Below, in pieces: positions 42,245 to 54,540 of a stretch of DNA of 64,000 bases (position 1 is the first letter of the stretch; every line of letters starts with the position of its first letter). The notes below the pieces were generated by a model that saw only the letters and a list, made by a program, of their open reading frames with translations, was not told the DNA's origin and made no database searches. The translations under genes and the position numbers were made by a program. Source of the DNA: Doryteuthis pealeii (Eukaryota; Mollusca; Cephalopoda; Myopsida; Loliginidae); contig CM042157.1 of assembly GCA_023376005.1 (NCBI GenBank), positions 88,084,666-88,148,665 on the forward strand, given 5' to 3'.

Positions 42245-42608
42245 GAGTTATTATTTTGGCAGAATATGTCTGATATTTGATAGGTTGTGTGTGTTTTCAA
42301 AATTTTCAGAAAAGTTGCCTGTACCTTCACTAAGGAAGTCAAAATAGTAAAATGGTTAAGTGTGTGGTTTCCTCATGACAAAAAAAACATTAAAATAACA
42401 TATTGTCTTCAGAATTAAGCTGGTCCATCTATTTTCACATGCTTTGTGTTTACCAAAGGAAATGTTTTGGTGATAGATTAAATCGTTTATTTTTTTTATT
42501 TCTTTAGTTATTTTGATTTCCAAATTGTTTTTTTAATTTTTATGTATTTGTTTGTTTTATTTTATTTATTGGCTGAAAACTCTGAACTTGTTGTTAACGT
42601 GTTTGCAC

Positions 42609-42862
42609 TTTTGGGTAACCATCCAACCAACCAATCTTGCCTCTATAAATGTATCAGTCTTAAAGTGGAAACAGTCTTTAATAAACATCATCTGATGATA
42701 ACCTAGAAGAATAAGATTTTTTCAGATAAACCTTAAAAAAGGTTTATCTGAAAAAATCTTATTCTTCTAGGTTATCATCAGATGATGTTTATTAAAGACT
42801 GTTTCCACTTTAAGACTGATACATTTATGGAGGCAAGATTGGTTGGTTGGATGGTTGGTTTA
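42609..42862. mobile_element. Near-perfect palindrome, family W
   Basis: Arms of about 125 bp centred at 42735 (CCAACCAACCAATCTTGCCT outermost, AGATAAACC innermost). No complete ribozyme core despite a CATCTGATGATAACC box. It joins an R600 remnant on the right. Confidence 0.7.
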
Positions 42863-43666
42863 TTTTACGACATTTCAAAACTTGCTGGGTTATTTTATGC
42901 CAAAGACCTTTTTTATTTTATTCCTTCTTTTGGGGCATTGATTTTTTTCTTTAAATTCAGTTTTTAAACACATTTTTAAACTTGCCTTTTTTTTTAATCT
43001 ATTTAAGCCAGAGATGAGACCCTACGGCTGTTACCACTGAAAGTGACCTGGAAGTAATTACAATAAAGGAATAATCTACTAGAAGCATTTTGGTGCCATT
43101 TTCCGGACACCATGACCCTCAGCAATACGATCGCGACAATCATATATATATATTTACCAACACCTCCGCACGAGCAGGATGCGACACAAGGTCAATTTCT
43201 TAAGCGGAGTTCAGCAGGTTTGAATTCAGTTTTCCTTCTCCTAGACCGGTTACTTAACCAAGATTAAAGAGCCCGGTCTGCCCTACTATTTACCCATAGC
43301 TGGTAGTAGAGTAGGATTCATACCTTTCCCAAGAGTATTAGCCCTAAGTGAAATGCAATTACCACGTCCAGGATTTAAACTCGGGCAACGAGTCCATTTC
43401 CCATGACTTTAACCATTACACTGCACGCTTCCTACTCGTGACAATCATATAAGTGCTAGGGTTTGACATGACCAGCTGACTGATCGACGGAAGCCACTCC
43501 GATAGCCTGTCTAACTCAACTAAGGGTCAAAGTGGAGTATTGCATGTCATGGACTGCTCAGCCATCAGGATTCTGTCCTCAAGTATCACGGGTTGCCACC
43601 CACAGCGAAAAGGTTGTCCCATTAGCGGGGGATCTTACATCTCTGCAGAGGTTCAGTCGGTATATT
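42862..43666 (-). mobile_element. R600, reversed, interrupted by SINE-A
   Basis: 3' end at 42862-43134, then SINE-A, then the 5' end 43452-43666 (GTTGCCACCCACAGC, ATCTCTGCAGAGG). A second SINE-A lies at 43679. Confidence 0.65.
43147..43439 (-). mobile_element. SINE-A, full length, reversed, in R600
   Basis: Direct flanks GACAATCATATA at 43135-43146 and 43440-43451 are a perfect 12-bp target duplication. Complete from box A complement to GGTAAAT tail. Confidence 0.9.
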
Positions 43667-43678
43667 ATACACCATCAA

Positions 43679-43961
43679 CCGCGCGTGGTGTAATGGTTAA
43701 AGTCATGGGAAATGGACTTGTCGACCCGAGTTCAAATCCTGGACGTGGCAATTATTTCACTTAGTGCTAATACCCTTGGGAAAGGTATGAATCCTACTCT
43801 CCCTCCAGCTATGGGTAAATAGTAGAGCAGACTGGGCTCTTTAACCTTGGTTAGGCAACCGGTCTAGGAGAAGGACAACTCTGAATTAAAACCTTTTGAG
43901 CCCCGCTTAATAAATTGACCCTGAGTCGCATCCTGCTCGTACGGAGGGGTTGGTAAATATA
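43679..43961 (+). mobile_element. SINE-A, full length reference copy
   Basis: Perfect 13-bp flanks TATACACCATCAA at 43666-43678 and 43962-43974. Head: GCGCGTGGTGTAATGG (box A), CGAGTTCAAATCC (box B). 283 bp. Cleanest copy for a consensus. Confidence 0.92.
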
Positions 43962-44294
43962 TATACACCATCAATCGGGAGGATTAATGCAGACGAGAGG
44001 ATAAGTGTTAACGCGTGAATGGGATTGGACTTTAGCTAATGACTTTACTATATTATGGGATGTATTCTAATTTACTATATCAGCTGATCACATACGGGAC
44101 AACCCGGGGCGGGTCTCTTACGTCAAGTGCCCCTTCGTGGTAATACTACTTCCCTTTCGGATGACTCGTCTACAGAAGTGTCATCTAATGCATCAGCATC
44201 AGGCCGCGAGTTGCCTGTCTCCGGGGATCACCGTGCGCATCGCTGACGGTGATCAGTCTTGTACTCTGGGTAAAAACTTTGCTGTCATTCCCAG

Positions 44295-44617
44295 TGTTGA
44301 GATTTTTTCATATAAGGCGTGTGTTAAATGACCACTTGTACTTATAGGCTCGCCGACAACCATGTGACCAATTTCTTGTCTAACAACTGGCAGTTACTTA
44401 TACTGGCTGTTCTGGTCATACCTACACACACTGCCTTCAACATTCGTAGACGACGGAACATAGGATTATATCACCTTTGACACTACGTAGGATTACATAA
44501 CCCAGGACTTATTCACTTACCAAACGATTCTATAGCCCAGGACTTACTTACTTACTTTAAGTCCTTTTACAACTGGCCAAAGGTGGCGGTCAGAAACTTA
44601 ACACCCAGTTTCCAACA
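44295..44617 (+). mobile_element. copia-type LTR-3, copy A
   Basis: Begins TGTTGAGATTTTTTC; shares the LTR-3 body; its end (TTAACACCCAGTTTCCAACA) fits an LTR with most of the primer-binding site deleted. Continues 280 bp as non-coding sequence. Counterpart in copy B: 56501-56770. Confidence 0.55.
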
Positions 44618-45628
44618 AACTCGATCCTATAACGGAACGCAGCTCCCTCACATATTATGGGATATCTTACAATAGTATGGAATATTTTCCAAAAATATCT
44701 TTTTTTTAATACTTTATGTCTCTTTTTTCGCCATTGTGAATAATTAGATAGTGAATCATTGTTTAAAAGTTATTGGATCTTTAAACAATGTTCTTTTTTT
44801 AGCATTTTAATATCTTTTTAATATAAAAATATCTGAAAGTTACTTAATGATGAGAGTGTAAATTAATGTGTTTTAAACAAAATTAAGGCATCCTCACATT
44901 AAATGACAAGCCTCTGAAATTAGTACTCCAATTCACATAAATTGGTAGCAATATCTCCTCTACTGAAAGTGATTTGGACATACACATAGTAAAGTCATGG
45001 ATGGATATCGAATAGTTTTCGACCATTTTGAAAATCTGATCTTTACTTGTTACATAATTACGAGCCTTGGATAATGAAGGGCTGCATAAGAACCAGTTTT
45101 ATTTAAAGTAAATTATGGGTGAAAAAGAAAGAAAGAAATATTTTAGAAAAATGTTTTGAAAGGACGAATCTAGCTAGAATGCATTTTGTGAATTGGTTGT
45201 TCGAATTCCACACCAGAGAAAATGCCAGGTTAAATATTTTAGGGGGAATTAAAAACATCGGAAAGAACGGTTTGGTTCAAGTTCCAATGTACTTAAATAA
45301 TACAATAGAACAATATAAAATGGAATTAAAATATACAGAAATAATCACGTAAGAAAATAATCAGCTGGTTAACGGTAACTATAAAAGAGGGGTTGAATAT
45401 TCGAAGTAAGAGGAAAGTGCAGGACAGAGAGTGTCTGGAGACGAAACAGGACGCAGGCCCCTTTGCCTATCCGAGAAAGCAGCCTTTCTTTATTTCTTTC
45501 TTTCTTTGCTCTTACTTGCATTACTTGGACTCTAAGGAAACGCTAACAAAGAGCTACGTGGGAACAACACAAATATGCTACGTGATCTTTCGAAAATAAT
45601 TTTTTTCCTGGAAACAAACCACCCTAGA

Positions 45629-45669
<41 letters not shown>

Positions 45670-45687
45670 TATATAATATATATATAA

Positions 45688-45734
<47 letters not shown>

Positions 45735-45928
45735 TGGAAAAGGAATTGAATCCGACAATATGAGGAAAAATGAGTAAAGAAAAGAAAAGTAAATGGATAA
45801 AATGAATTTAATCGATCACTTACACATGTGTTTCGGTCAGTTTATAAACTGACCGAAACACATGTGTAAGTGATCGATTAAATTCATTTGATCCATTTAC
45901 TTTTCTTTTCTTTACTCATTTTTCCTCA

Positions 45929-45976
<48 letters not shown>

Positions 45977-46020
45977 TGACTTTATATATATTTATATATA
46001 TATTATTGACTTTATATATA
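44333..46020 (+). repeat. Duplicated segment, copy A, part 1
   Basis: Aligns with 56501-59150: LTR-3, GAGCTACGTGGGAACAACAC, the (AT)n-(GT)n tract and the family-R palindrome are in the same order. Copy A keeps the empty site of the copy-B Helitron at about 44813 (TTTTAATATCTTTTTAATAT) and has extra sequence 45060-45520 not in B, including a 77-codon unrecognised frame at 45119-45352. Confidence 0.85.
45639..45930. mobile_element. (AT)n-(GT)n plus family-R palindrome
   Basis: Microsatellite 45639-45730, then palindrome 45760-45930 (centre 45844). Each arm has GACCGAAACACATGTGTAAG, the second half of the family-R ribozyme; the CTGACGA half is absent. Confidence 0.65.
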
Positions 46021-46126
46021 CTAGCATAACAAAACCGCCCTTCGGGCGTGTAAAAAAAAATAAATTTGAAAAAATATAGCCTGAGCCGAGTGGGATTAAA
46101 ATTCAATGTCAGAGGGGTAGTATCCA

Positions 46127-48791
46127 AGTAAAATTAATAAATGAATTGAAGAAATAAAAACAACAAATGCAAAATAAATGCCAAACTTTACTTTAAAAGG
46201 ATATTCAACATTTAATGATTTTAGTAATTAAAATCATCAAATTCATTAGAGGAGTAAAAAAATAAACAATTTGAAATAGAAATTAGGAAAGTTAACTTTC
46301 TACAGACCAAAGTTTTTCCTGAAATAATATTCAATAATAAAATTAAATTTGGTTTATCAATGAATAAAACAATCAACTATACAAAATGATTTTTTTTTTA
46401 TTGTTTTGATTATTTCTAAAATCTTTGAAATAAAACAATAAATATTCACCTTATTTATTTTACATTTAACAAACATTTAGTTTTAGTGTAATAAATATTA
46501 CATAAAATAAAATAGAGTAATGATACTTAAATCAATTTTTTTAAATGCTAAATAATATTTTAATATTAATTTTTTTTTAATCTGAGTAATAAAAAATTCT
46601 AATTTGTAGATTTATTTTCAACTAAATTTTATTTGGTAAAATTCTGTAAAAATATAAATTCTTAAAAGGTTTTTCTTCAATAAAATAAAATCTTTTGATA
46701 AGAGATTCAGTATCAATTTGTCTGTAACTAAAACTATGTTGCTGTAAAATTAATAAATCAAATAAAGTAATAAAAAACAACAATGCAAAATATGCCAAAA
46801 ACTTTAAAAGGACATTCAACATTTAATGATTTTATTAATTAAAATCATTGAATTCATTAAAGGAGTAAAAAATAAACAATTTGAAATAGAAATTAGGGAA
46901 AGTTAACTTTCTACACCAAAGTTTTTCCTGAAATATATTCAATAATAAAAATTAAATTTGGTTTATCAATGAATAAAACAATCAACTATACAAAATGATT
47001 TTTTATTGTTTTGATTATTTCTAAAAATTTGAAATAAAACATAAACATCACCTTATTTATTTTACATTTAACAAACATTTAGTTTTAGTGTAAATAAATA
47101 TTTACATAAAATAAAATAGAGTAATGGTACTTAAATCAATATTTAAATGCTAAATAATACCTAATATTAATTTTTTTTAATCGGAGTAAATAAAAATATT
47201 AATTTATAGATTTATTTTCAACTAATTTATTTGGTAAAATTCTGTAAAAAAGATAAATCTTTAAAAATTTTCTTCAATAAATAAAATCTTCTGATAAGAG
47301 ATTCAGTATCAATTCGTCTGTAACTAAAACTATGTTGATGTAAATAATAAAATCAAATAAAGTAATAAAAAACAACAAATGCCAAAATATGCCAAAAACT
47401 TTAAAAAAGACATTCAACATTTAATGATTTTATTAATTAAAATCATTGAATTCATTAGAGGAGTAAAAAAATAAAATTTGAAATAGAAATTAGGAAAGTT
47501 AACTTTCTACACCAAAGTTTTTTCTGAAATAATATTTAATGATAAAATTAAATTTGGTTTATCAATGAATAAACAATCAACTATCAAAATGATTTTTTAT
47601 TGTTTTGATTATTTCTAAAATCTTTGAAAATAAAACAGTAAATATTCACCTTATTTATTTCCATTTAACAAACATTTAGTTTTAGTGTAAATAAATATTA
47701 CATAAAATAAAAATAGAGTAATGATACTTAAATCAATTTTTAAATGCTAAATAATACCTAATATTAATTTTTTTTTAATCGGAGTAAATAAAAATATCTA
47801 ATTTATAGATTTATTTTCAACTAAATTTTATTTGGTAAAATTCAGTAAAAAGATAAATTCTTTAAAAAATTTTCTTCAATAATAAAATCTTTTGATAGAG
47901 ATTCAGTATCAATTTGTCTGTAACTAAAACTATGTTGCTGTAAAATTAATAAATCAAGTAATAAAAAAACAACATGCCAAAATATGCCAAAAACTTTAAA
48001 AAACATTCAACATTTAATGATTTTAGTAATTAAATCATCAAAATTCATTAAAGGAATAAAAAAATAAACAATTTGAAATAGAAATTAGGAAAGTTAACTT
48101 TAAACACCAAAGTTTTCCTGAAATAATATTCAATAATAAAATTAAATTTGGTTTATCAATGAATAAAAACAATCAACTATACAAAATGATTTTTTATTGT
48201 TTTGATTATTTCTAAAAATTTGAAAATAAAAAAAAAAATAAACATTCACCTTATTTATTTTACATTTAACAAACATTTAGTTTTTAGTGTAAATAAATAT
48301 TACATAAAAACAAAAAATAGAGTAATGATACTTAAATCAATTTTTTAAATGCTAAATAATATTTAATATTAATTTTTTTTTTAATTGGAGTAAATAAAAA
48401 TATCTAATTTATAGATTTATTTTCAACTAAATTTTGTTTGGTACACTTATGTAAAAATATGAATTTTATAAAAAGTTTTTTCAATAAATAAAATCTTTTG
48501 ATAATAGATTCAGTATCAATTTGTCTGTAACTAAAACTACGTCACTGTTTACATCAAAACACTGTCATTGATAAAAATATTATTTGATTAATAATCAATA
48601 GATGCATGCAACATTTTGATTTGAGGGGGACAGAAGTAAGTTTCCATTTCAAATGGTTTCATTTTCTTTACTCCTTTAATAAATTTGATGATTTTACCAA
48701 TAATACAAACCCTCTTATATGGAAATTTTAACTCAGACAATATCTTTCAAAAATTAATTTTTATAACCGCCCAGATGGCATTTTTTGCTAG
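46127..48791 (+). repeat. Tandem ~600-bp array with Helitron 5' starts and one 3' end
   Basis: Units begin at TC after A at 46691, 47287, 47888 and 48495; a first unit from 46127 lacks its first 60 bp. Each unit start (TCTTTTGATAAGAGATTCAG, then TTTGTCTGTAACTAAAACTA) resembles the H1 5' end. Only the last, shorter unit (48495-48791) ends with a GCC/GGC hairpin, TTTTTT and CTAG before T, a Helitron 3' end. Units differ by small indels. No ORF. Confidence 0.7.
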
Positions 48792-48914
48792 TTTATGTAA
48801 AAATGTTTGTACAATAATTAATGAATATAATATATGTTGTTACACTCTTAATTCATTTTCTTAGAGATTTAATCAATTTTATATCCATTAAAGTAAGCAT
48901 TAAATTGAATAATT

Positions 48915-49936
48915 GGCAGACCTGAGCATCTGGAAACCCCCATCTAAAATTTTTGTTTTTAATTTTTTTTTTTCTTTCTTTTAATGGATTATTATCAATT
49001 GCACACCAATCTATCAGACTGTAAAAGAACAAAAAATTAAAAAAGTTATTTATTTTTCGCGGTGCTCAGTTCCCCGTATAAGTTTATCGTAAATCGATCC
49101 CCCCATATCAGAACCGCTACAAAATTTATTCATTTATTTTTTTTTTGTTTTCCTTCAATGGATTATTATCGATTACACACCAAATCTATCAGGTTTTTAA
49201 AAAAATTCTTAAATGTTCTTTATTTTTTGAGTTTTCAGGGTGCTCATGCCGACATATAATTTATAGTAAATCGCTGCCCCATATCAGAACCGCTCGAAAG
49301 GAAACTGGCGCAAATGTGTCAAAGTTAGGGTGGCCCAGAAAAAACAGAACCCAAATTATTATTTATTTTCCCCATTAAAACTAACCTTAAACCCCAACAC
49401 CAACCCTAACCTCAAATCCTAACCCTAAACCCCCCTAGTTACAATTAACAGTTTTATACAAAATTTGTGGGTTCTGTTTTTTTCCCTGTCACCTTAATTT
49501 TGACACCTTTGTGCAAATTCAGCCCAACTGTTAAGGTAGAGCGGGTTCCGATATAGGGGAGCGATTTACTATAAACTTATACGGGAAATGGAGTACCCCT
49601 GAAAACCAAAAATAAAGAACTAAAAGTTCTTTATTTTTGGAATCAGGCCCTTTTTTTTTTTTTTTACAATCTGATAGATTGGTGTGTAATGATAACAATC
49701 CATTGAAGGAAAAAAAAAAAAAAAAATATTTTTTAGCGGTTCCGATATGGGGGATATTTTACAATAAACTTATACGGGGAACTGAGCACCCCTGAAAACT
49801 CGAAAAATAAATAACTTTTTTGAATTTTTTTTTTTACAATCTGATAGATTGGTGTGTAATCGATAATAATCCATTGAAGAAAAGAAAAAAGATTTAAAAC
49901 ATTTTAGATGGGGGGTTTCAGATGCTCAAGTCCGAC
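48915..49936. mobile_element. Foldback DNA transposon with 8-bp target duplication
   Basis: Flanks GAATAATT at 48907-48914 and 49937-49944. Ends GGCAGACCTGAGCATCTG and its imperfect inverse. Each half has two subunits of about 140 bp (GATAGATTGGTGTGTAAT; CGGTTCCGATAT), inverted in the other half. The centre (49376-49435) holds degenerate CCCTAA-like repeats. An 8-bp duplication suggests hAT or a similar superfamily. No transposase. Confidence 0.75.
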
Positions 49937-50199
49937 GAATAATTTTATTTATTTAATTTTTAAAAACAAAACAAAATTTATATAAACTCGGAGTAAAATG
50001 CTATTTTCAATCATCTAATACAGAATAGTAATCCTCTTATTGATGAATGTGTATTGTTTAAACATTGTTTAATAGTATTTTGTTCAATGTTTAATTTCTC
50101 GTTACAATTAATTTAAATAAATGATGAAAAATAACATTAGTAATATGAAATAACCGTAAACAAATTTTGAATTAAAAATAAAAGTAAACATCTTTTTTT

Positions 50200-50955
50200 A
50201 ATTCCTAATAGGAATAATAAAATTTGAAATAAAAAATACTTGTTATATTTGTGAAGGTGCCGCGAAAATTAAAAATAAATTTTATCTATAAATTTTTTCA
50301 TGGTGTTTGTATCATTTTTTATTGTATTTTTTAAAAGTCCCCTACCTAAATCGATAGGTGGGGACTTTTTTTTTTTTATCACCGCTTTTTGTTTTTATAC
50401 AAACCAAACTTCGGTTAAACATTGTTGAATAATGAATTTTAAAAGTATTGCGTCAATTATGATAAAAAATAAAAGATTAATTTTTAGTTTAAGAAAGAAG
50501 CGCTAAGTGTTAAAAAAAACAAACACGTAAAATCATTTTTTTTTTGTTTTTTGTCGTCTGTTTCTGTAAGGGAATTTTATGAAATTAAAATTAAAAGATA
50601 TTTCTTAATTTTCTAAATAAATCACGGTCATCATATTTAGCGGAAAAGCATCGCTCAGAACTTTTGTTATTTTAATTTTAATATTAGTAATATGGAATAA
50701 CCGTAAACAAATTTGAATTAAAATAAATGTAAACATTTTTTTAAATTCCTAATAGGAATAATAAAATTTGAAAAAAATACTTGTTATATTTGTGAAGGTG
50801 CCGCGAAAATAAAAAATAAATTTATCTATAAATTTTATTATAAATTTTTTAAAATTCCTAATAGAAATAAAATAATTTGAAAAAAAATACTTGTTATATT
50901 TGTGAAGGTGCCGCGAAAATTAAAAATAAATTTTATCTATAAATTTTTTCATTAA
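50200..50955 (+). repeat. Three copies of a ~105-bp AT-rich repeat
   Basis: TTTGTGAAGGTGCCGCGAAA recurs near 50251, 50792 and 50901, each with AATTCCTAATAGGAATAA upstream and TTTATCTATAAATTTT downstream. A hairpin CCCCTACC/GGTGGGG lies at 50339-50367. 50960-51340 is AT-rich. Confidence 0.7.
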
Positions 50956-51435
50956 AAATTAACTCTATTAAAACTTTAAAAATATATTTTTTTTTTTACC
51001 GCAACGAAAACGGGAGTAGTCACGGACAAAAGACCATAACTAATAATTTAACGTATGATTTAAATTAGTAGCTGTATCTTTATTTTAAATTAATTTCTCG
51101 CAAAACTTTATACATGAAATAATTATAAATACAAATAAAATTAAATATCAATTAGAAACTGTTTAGAACTAAACATGCATTTATTAAAAGATTCGTTGAA
51201 AATTGGCTATGCAAATATTAACAACCAGCAAATATTACAAACGCATCTTAATACTTGTATATAAAGCAATTGTTCCTTTAATATTATGTATAACATAAAT
51301 TGATTACAAATTAGGTTCTCATTGATAAACGCTAGAATTTAGTTTGGAATATGTGACGTCAGCCGTGACGTAGTTTCGGCTTCAGACAAAAATGCAGTCC
51401 TATATCCATATATATAATATATATATTTTTTATAT

Positions 51436-51805
<370 letters not shown>

Positions 51806-51855
51806 GTACAATGCTTCAAACAAACTATAAAAAGAACCTATATATGTATATAAAA

Positions 51856-51870
51856 ATATATATATATATT

Positions 51871-51934
<64 letters not shown>

Positions 51935-52016
51935 ACTTTATATATATACATATATAAATATATATATATATAATATATATATTGACTTTATATATATATA
52001 TTATAGAGAGAGAGAT

Positions 52017-52058
<42 letters not shown>

Positions 52059-52120
52059 ATATTGACTTTATGAATATATACATATATATATATATTGACT
52101 TTTATATATATATATATATA

Positions 52121-52205
<85 letters not shown>

Positions 52206-52222
52206 TATATATATACACTGAT
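51856..52222. repeat. (AT)n blocks spaced by TTGACTTTA
   Basis: Higher-order array: AT runs of varying length separated by TTGACTTTA, with a short (GA)n. Copy B: 59103-59318, 59600-59755 and 60128-60355. Confidence 0.9.
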
Positions 52223-52229
52223 AGATGGA

Positions 52230-53127
52230 TAGATAGATGAATTCAGTGTTTAAGATACACATTTTCCTTAAAGTAAAAATTAATGATTATTAATTTAACA
52301 AAAAAAATTCCCAATGTAAATCTTAATATCCTCATCTCCTTTCAATTTCAAAAATTTCCAGGAGATTGACTTTTCTTAAAAGCTAAATCATCTTATTTAT
52401 TCTATACTAACTTATTTGTTTTGCCGCTTGTGAAATAGAAAAATATAATTATTAAATTCATAATCGGTAAAACTCAGTCATGTGAAAACTGTTCCACCCA
52501 AGTCTTTAAGGACATGCGAAGGAAATAGAATTAAATGTATCGGAAATTATAGAATAAACACAAAACCACGCATGAATTCTTTTAAATAAATACTTGAATA
52601 TAGTTATATGCACATTTCATAATATGTATATCATATGGATGTTTCAAACTATAAATGGAGGAGATTGCATATGAAAAAGCCAGGACATGGTTAAAAAAGG
52701 AAACCTCTTGAGAGTAACTGAGTCACTTATAATTGCAGCACAAAACAATGACACACGAACAAATTATATCAAAACAAAAATAGTCTGTGTATCCGATTTT
52801 CTTTCAATAAATTATAATATGCATTGTGCCTGCTCTGAGAAGTAGCAATTCTATAGGGACCCTTTGGTGTAATGGTTAAAGTCATGGGAAATGGACCCTC
52901 ACCCCGGATCCTGGATGTGGTAATTGCATTTCACTTAGCGCTAATACCTTGGGAAAGGTATGAATCCTACTCTCCCTCCAGCTATGGATAAATAGTAGGA
53001 CAGACTGGGGCTCTTTAACCGTGGCGAGGCAACCGGTCTAGGAGAAGGAAAACTCTGAATTAAAACCTGTTCAACTCTGTGTCACATCCTGCTCGTGCGG
53101 AGGGGTTGGGTAAATATATATATAGGG
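52230..53127 (+). repeat. Duplicated segment, copy A, part 2
   Basis: About 98-99% identical by eye to 60365-61270 (for example TGTTCCACCCAAGTCTTTAA, GGAGATTGCATATGAA). Unique AT-rich sequence, no gene seen, plus SINE-A. Confidence 0.9.
52858..53115 (+). mobile_element. SINE-A, copy A
   Basis: Box A TTGGTGTAATGG present; box B mutated (CCCCGGATCCTGG) by a small deletion also present in copy B. Confidence 0.85.
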
Positions 53128-53186
53128 GCCCGTTAGCTTAGTTGGTAGAGCATCAGCCTAGGAATCGCAAGGTTCCTAGTTCAAAA
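53128..53186 (+). mobile_element. tRNA-like SINE-B-type head fused to REL LINE sequence
   Basis: GCCCGTTAGCTTAGTTGG, TAGAGCATC, then GGTTCCTAGTTCAA, followed at once by LINE coding sequence. The same junction is at 61275-61332. Confidence 0.6.
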
Positions 53187-53830
53187 ATAGATAAGACACA
53201 ACAGAATAGCAAATGAAGGGTGCGTGGAGACAGAGATGAGACAATCAACCACGTATTAAGCGAATGTAACTAACCAGCGCAACGAATATTCAAGAATAGG
53301 TATAATTTGCTTGAAAAGGAGGTCCACTAAGAATTGTGCCAGAAACTCAATTTTGAGTATTAAGAAATGGTATATGCATAAACCAGACTATGTCTTTGAG
53401 AATGAAACACATAAAATTCTTTGGGACTTTGAGATGAAGACGTCTCACATAATCCCAGCCAGAAGATCAGAGATAGTATTGATTGAAGAAAAAGAGGGCT
53501 TGTCTACTAGTAGATTTTTTCTGTCACAGTATATCTCACAGCAAAAATGAAAAAAAAACACACGAAATGATAGACAAATACCTGGACCTTGATAGAGAAC
53601 TGAAAAAACCCTGAAATATGAGAGTGAAAGCGATACCAATCGTAGTTGATGAACTTTGAATCATCTCCACAAACTGTGAAAACAGACTTGAGGCACTGGA
53701 AATAAGAGGTAGAATTGAGACTATCCAGACAACCAGATTGTTGAGATCGGCTAAAAAAGGATATTTGTTACTCAGTCTCCAATAAAAGAGCATCAGCTTA
53801 CGCTCGATTGAAAAACTTACAAGGAGTGAA
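53187..53830 (+). pseudogene. REL-type LINE 3' part, copy A
   Basis: Encodes CGDRDETINHVLSEC (a CCHC-type finger near 53227-53271), KKWYMHKPDYVFENETHKIL, WDFEMKTSHIIPARRSEIVL (PD changed to SE, so the endonuclease motif is lost), then ESLTVKM-like and KYLDLDRELKK, with frameshifts. An ORF of 79 codons lies at 53311-53550. Confidence 0.75.
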
Positions 53831-53849
53831 ATAATAATAAATTTCCAAA

Positions 53850-54057
53850 CATTCCAGACCCTTTTCCAATCCTTTTGGGACCGTTCCAAGTGCACCAACT
53901 ACAATTGGTTTCACTTTCACTTTCATATTCCATAACTTTTTCAGTTCTCTGGCAAGGTCCAGATATTTGTCCATTTTTTCATTTTCATTTAGCTTCACCC
54001 AGTGGTCTGCTGGAACTGCAAAATCCACAATTTAACAAGTTCTTTTTTGTTAGTCAA
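53850..54057 (-). pseudogene. REL-type LINE fragment, reversed
   Basis: Minus-strand VDFAVPADHWVKLNENEK, KYLDLARELKKLWNMK, PIVVGALGTVPKGLEKG. Absent from the equivalent place in copy B, where a plus-strand copy lies instead. Confidence 0.8.
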
Positions 54058-54059
54058 CA

Positions 54060-54060
54060 C

Positions 54061-54125
<65 letters not shown>

Positions 54126-54126
54126 G
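54060..54126. repeat. (TTA)n microsatellite
   Basis: About 22 perfect TTA units. Confidence 0.97.
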
Positions 54127-54540
54127 GCAACTCCTTGGAAAGTTTGATAGGGTTAACTCAGAGTCAAGCCAACCATCATGTTAAACAAACAGCGATTCCA
54201 TCACTATGCACATTCGCGCGAGTGTTAAAGTTTGAATCGTAAAAATGAATGAAATTATGTGCACATGAATTTAAGTCTCTATGTTTCGAATTAACAAGAA
54301 ACTTATATAAACAGAACCAAGGCGAGAGACGATCTCGAGGAAGAGATAGATTAACAGATATAAAGAACACAAAAGAACTTCTATGCTGCGCGAGACGAAG
54401 AGATACAACACCTGATACGACGAATACAGAAGAACTCTAATGCGGCCCAGAAGACATTTAAAGAACCTAAGAAGTAATAAGAGACTATTTGATATATTTA
54501 TCATCATAGCCGCTTTGTTCAGAGAATTAAACCCTTCAAA
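54127..54540 (+). repeat. Duplicated segment, copy A, part 3
   Basis: GGCAACTCCTTGGAAAGTTTGAT through GAGGAAGAGATAGATTAAC matches 63761-64000. The 78- and 63-codon frames over it have no recognisable domain. Confidence 0.8.

Larger units (their letters stand above)
46021..51410 (-). mobile_element. Large non-autonomous Helitron (family H2), about 5.4 kb
   Basis: The 3' end is at 46021: on minus, hairpin CGCCC-GAA-GGGCG, GTTTTGTTATG, CTAG, then T. The 5' region near 51410-51340 reads (minus) TTTTTGTCTGAAGCCGAAAC and GTCACATATTCC, aligning with the H1 5' region. Copy B runs through this position in plain (AT)n-TTGACTTTA sequence, so it lacks the insert. The exact 5' TC is blurred by AT bases. 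No Rep/helicase frame; very AT-rich. It carries a 600-bp tandem array (46127-48791), a foldback transposon (48915-49936) and a smaller repeat set (50200-50955). Confidence 0.65.

Noticed and set aside
42655..42720. Hammerhead in the family-W palindrome (CTGATGA box)
   Set aside because: No GAAA in the right place after a closing stem II; only the palindrome is reported.
45119..45352. 77-codon frame in copy-A-specific sequence
   Set aside because: Composition is plausible for protein, but no recognisable motif and no counterpart in copy B; left uncalled.
46127..48791. Possible CRISPR-like or centromeric array
   Set aside because: 600-bp AT-rich units without constant spacers; animal DNA; Helitron ends explain it better.
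49376..49435. Interstitial telomere repeats (CCCTAA-like)
   Set aside because: Units are degenerate and sit at the centre of a foldback transposon, so they are more likely part of the element.
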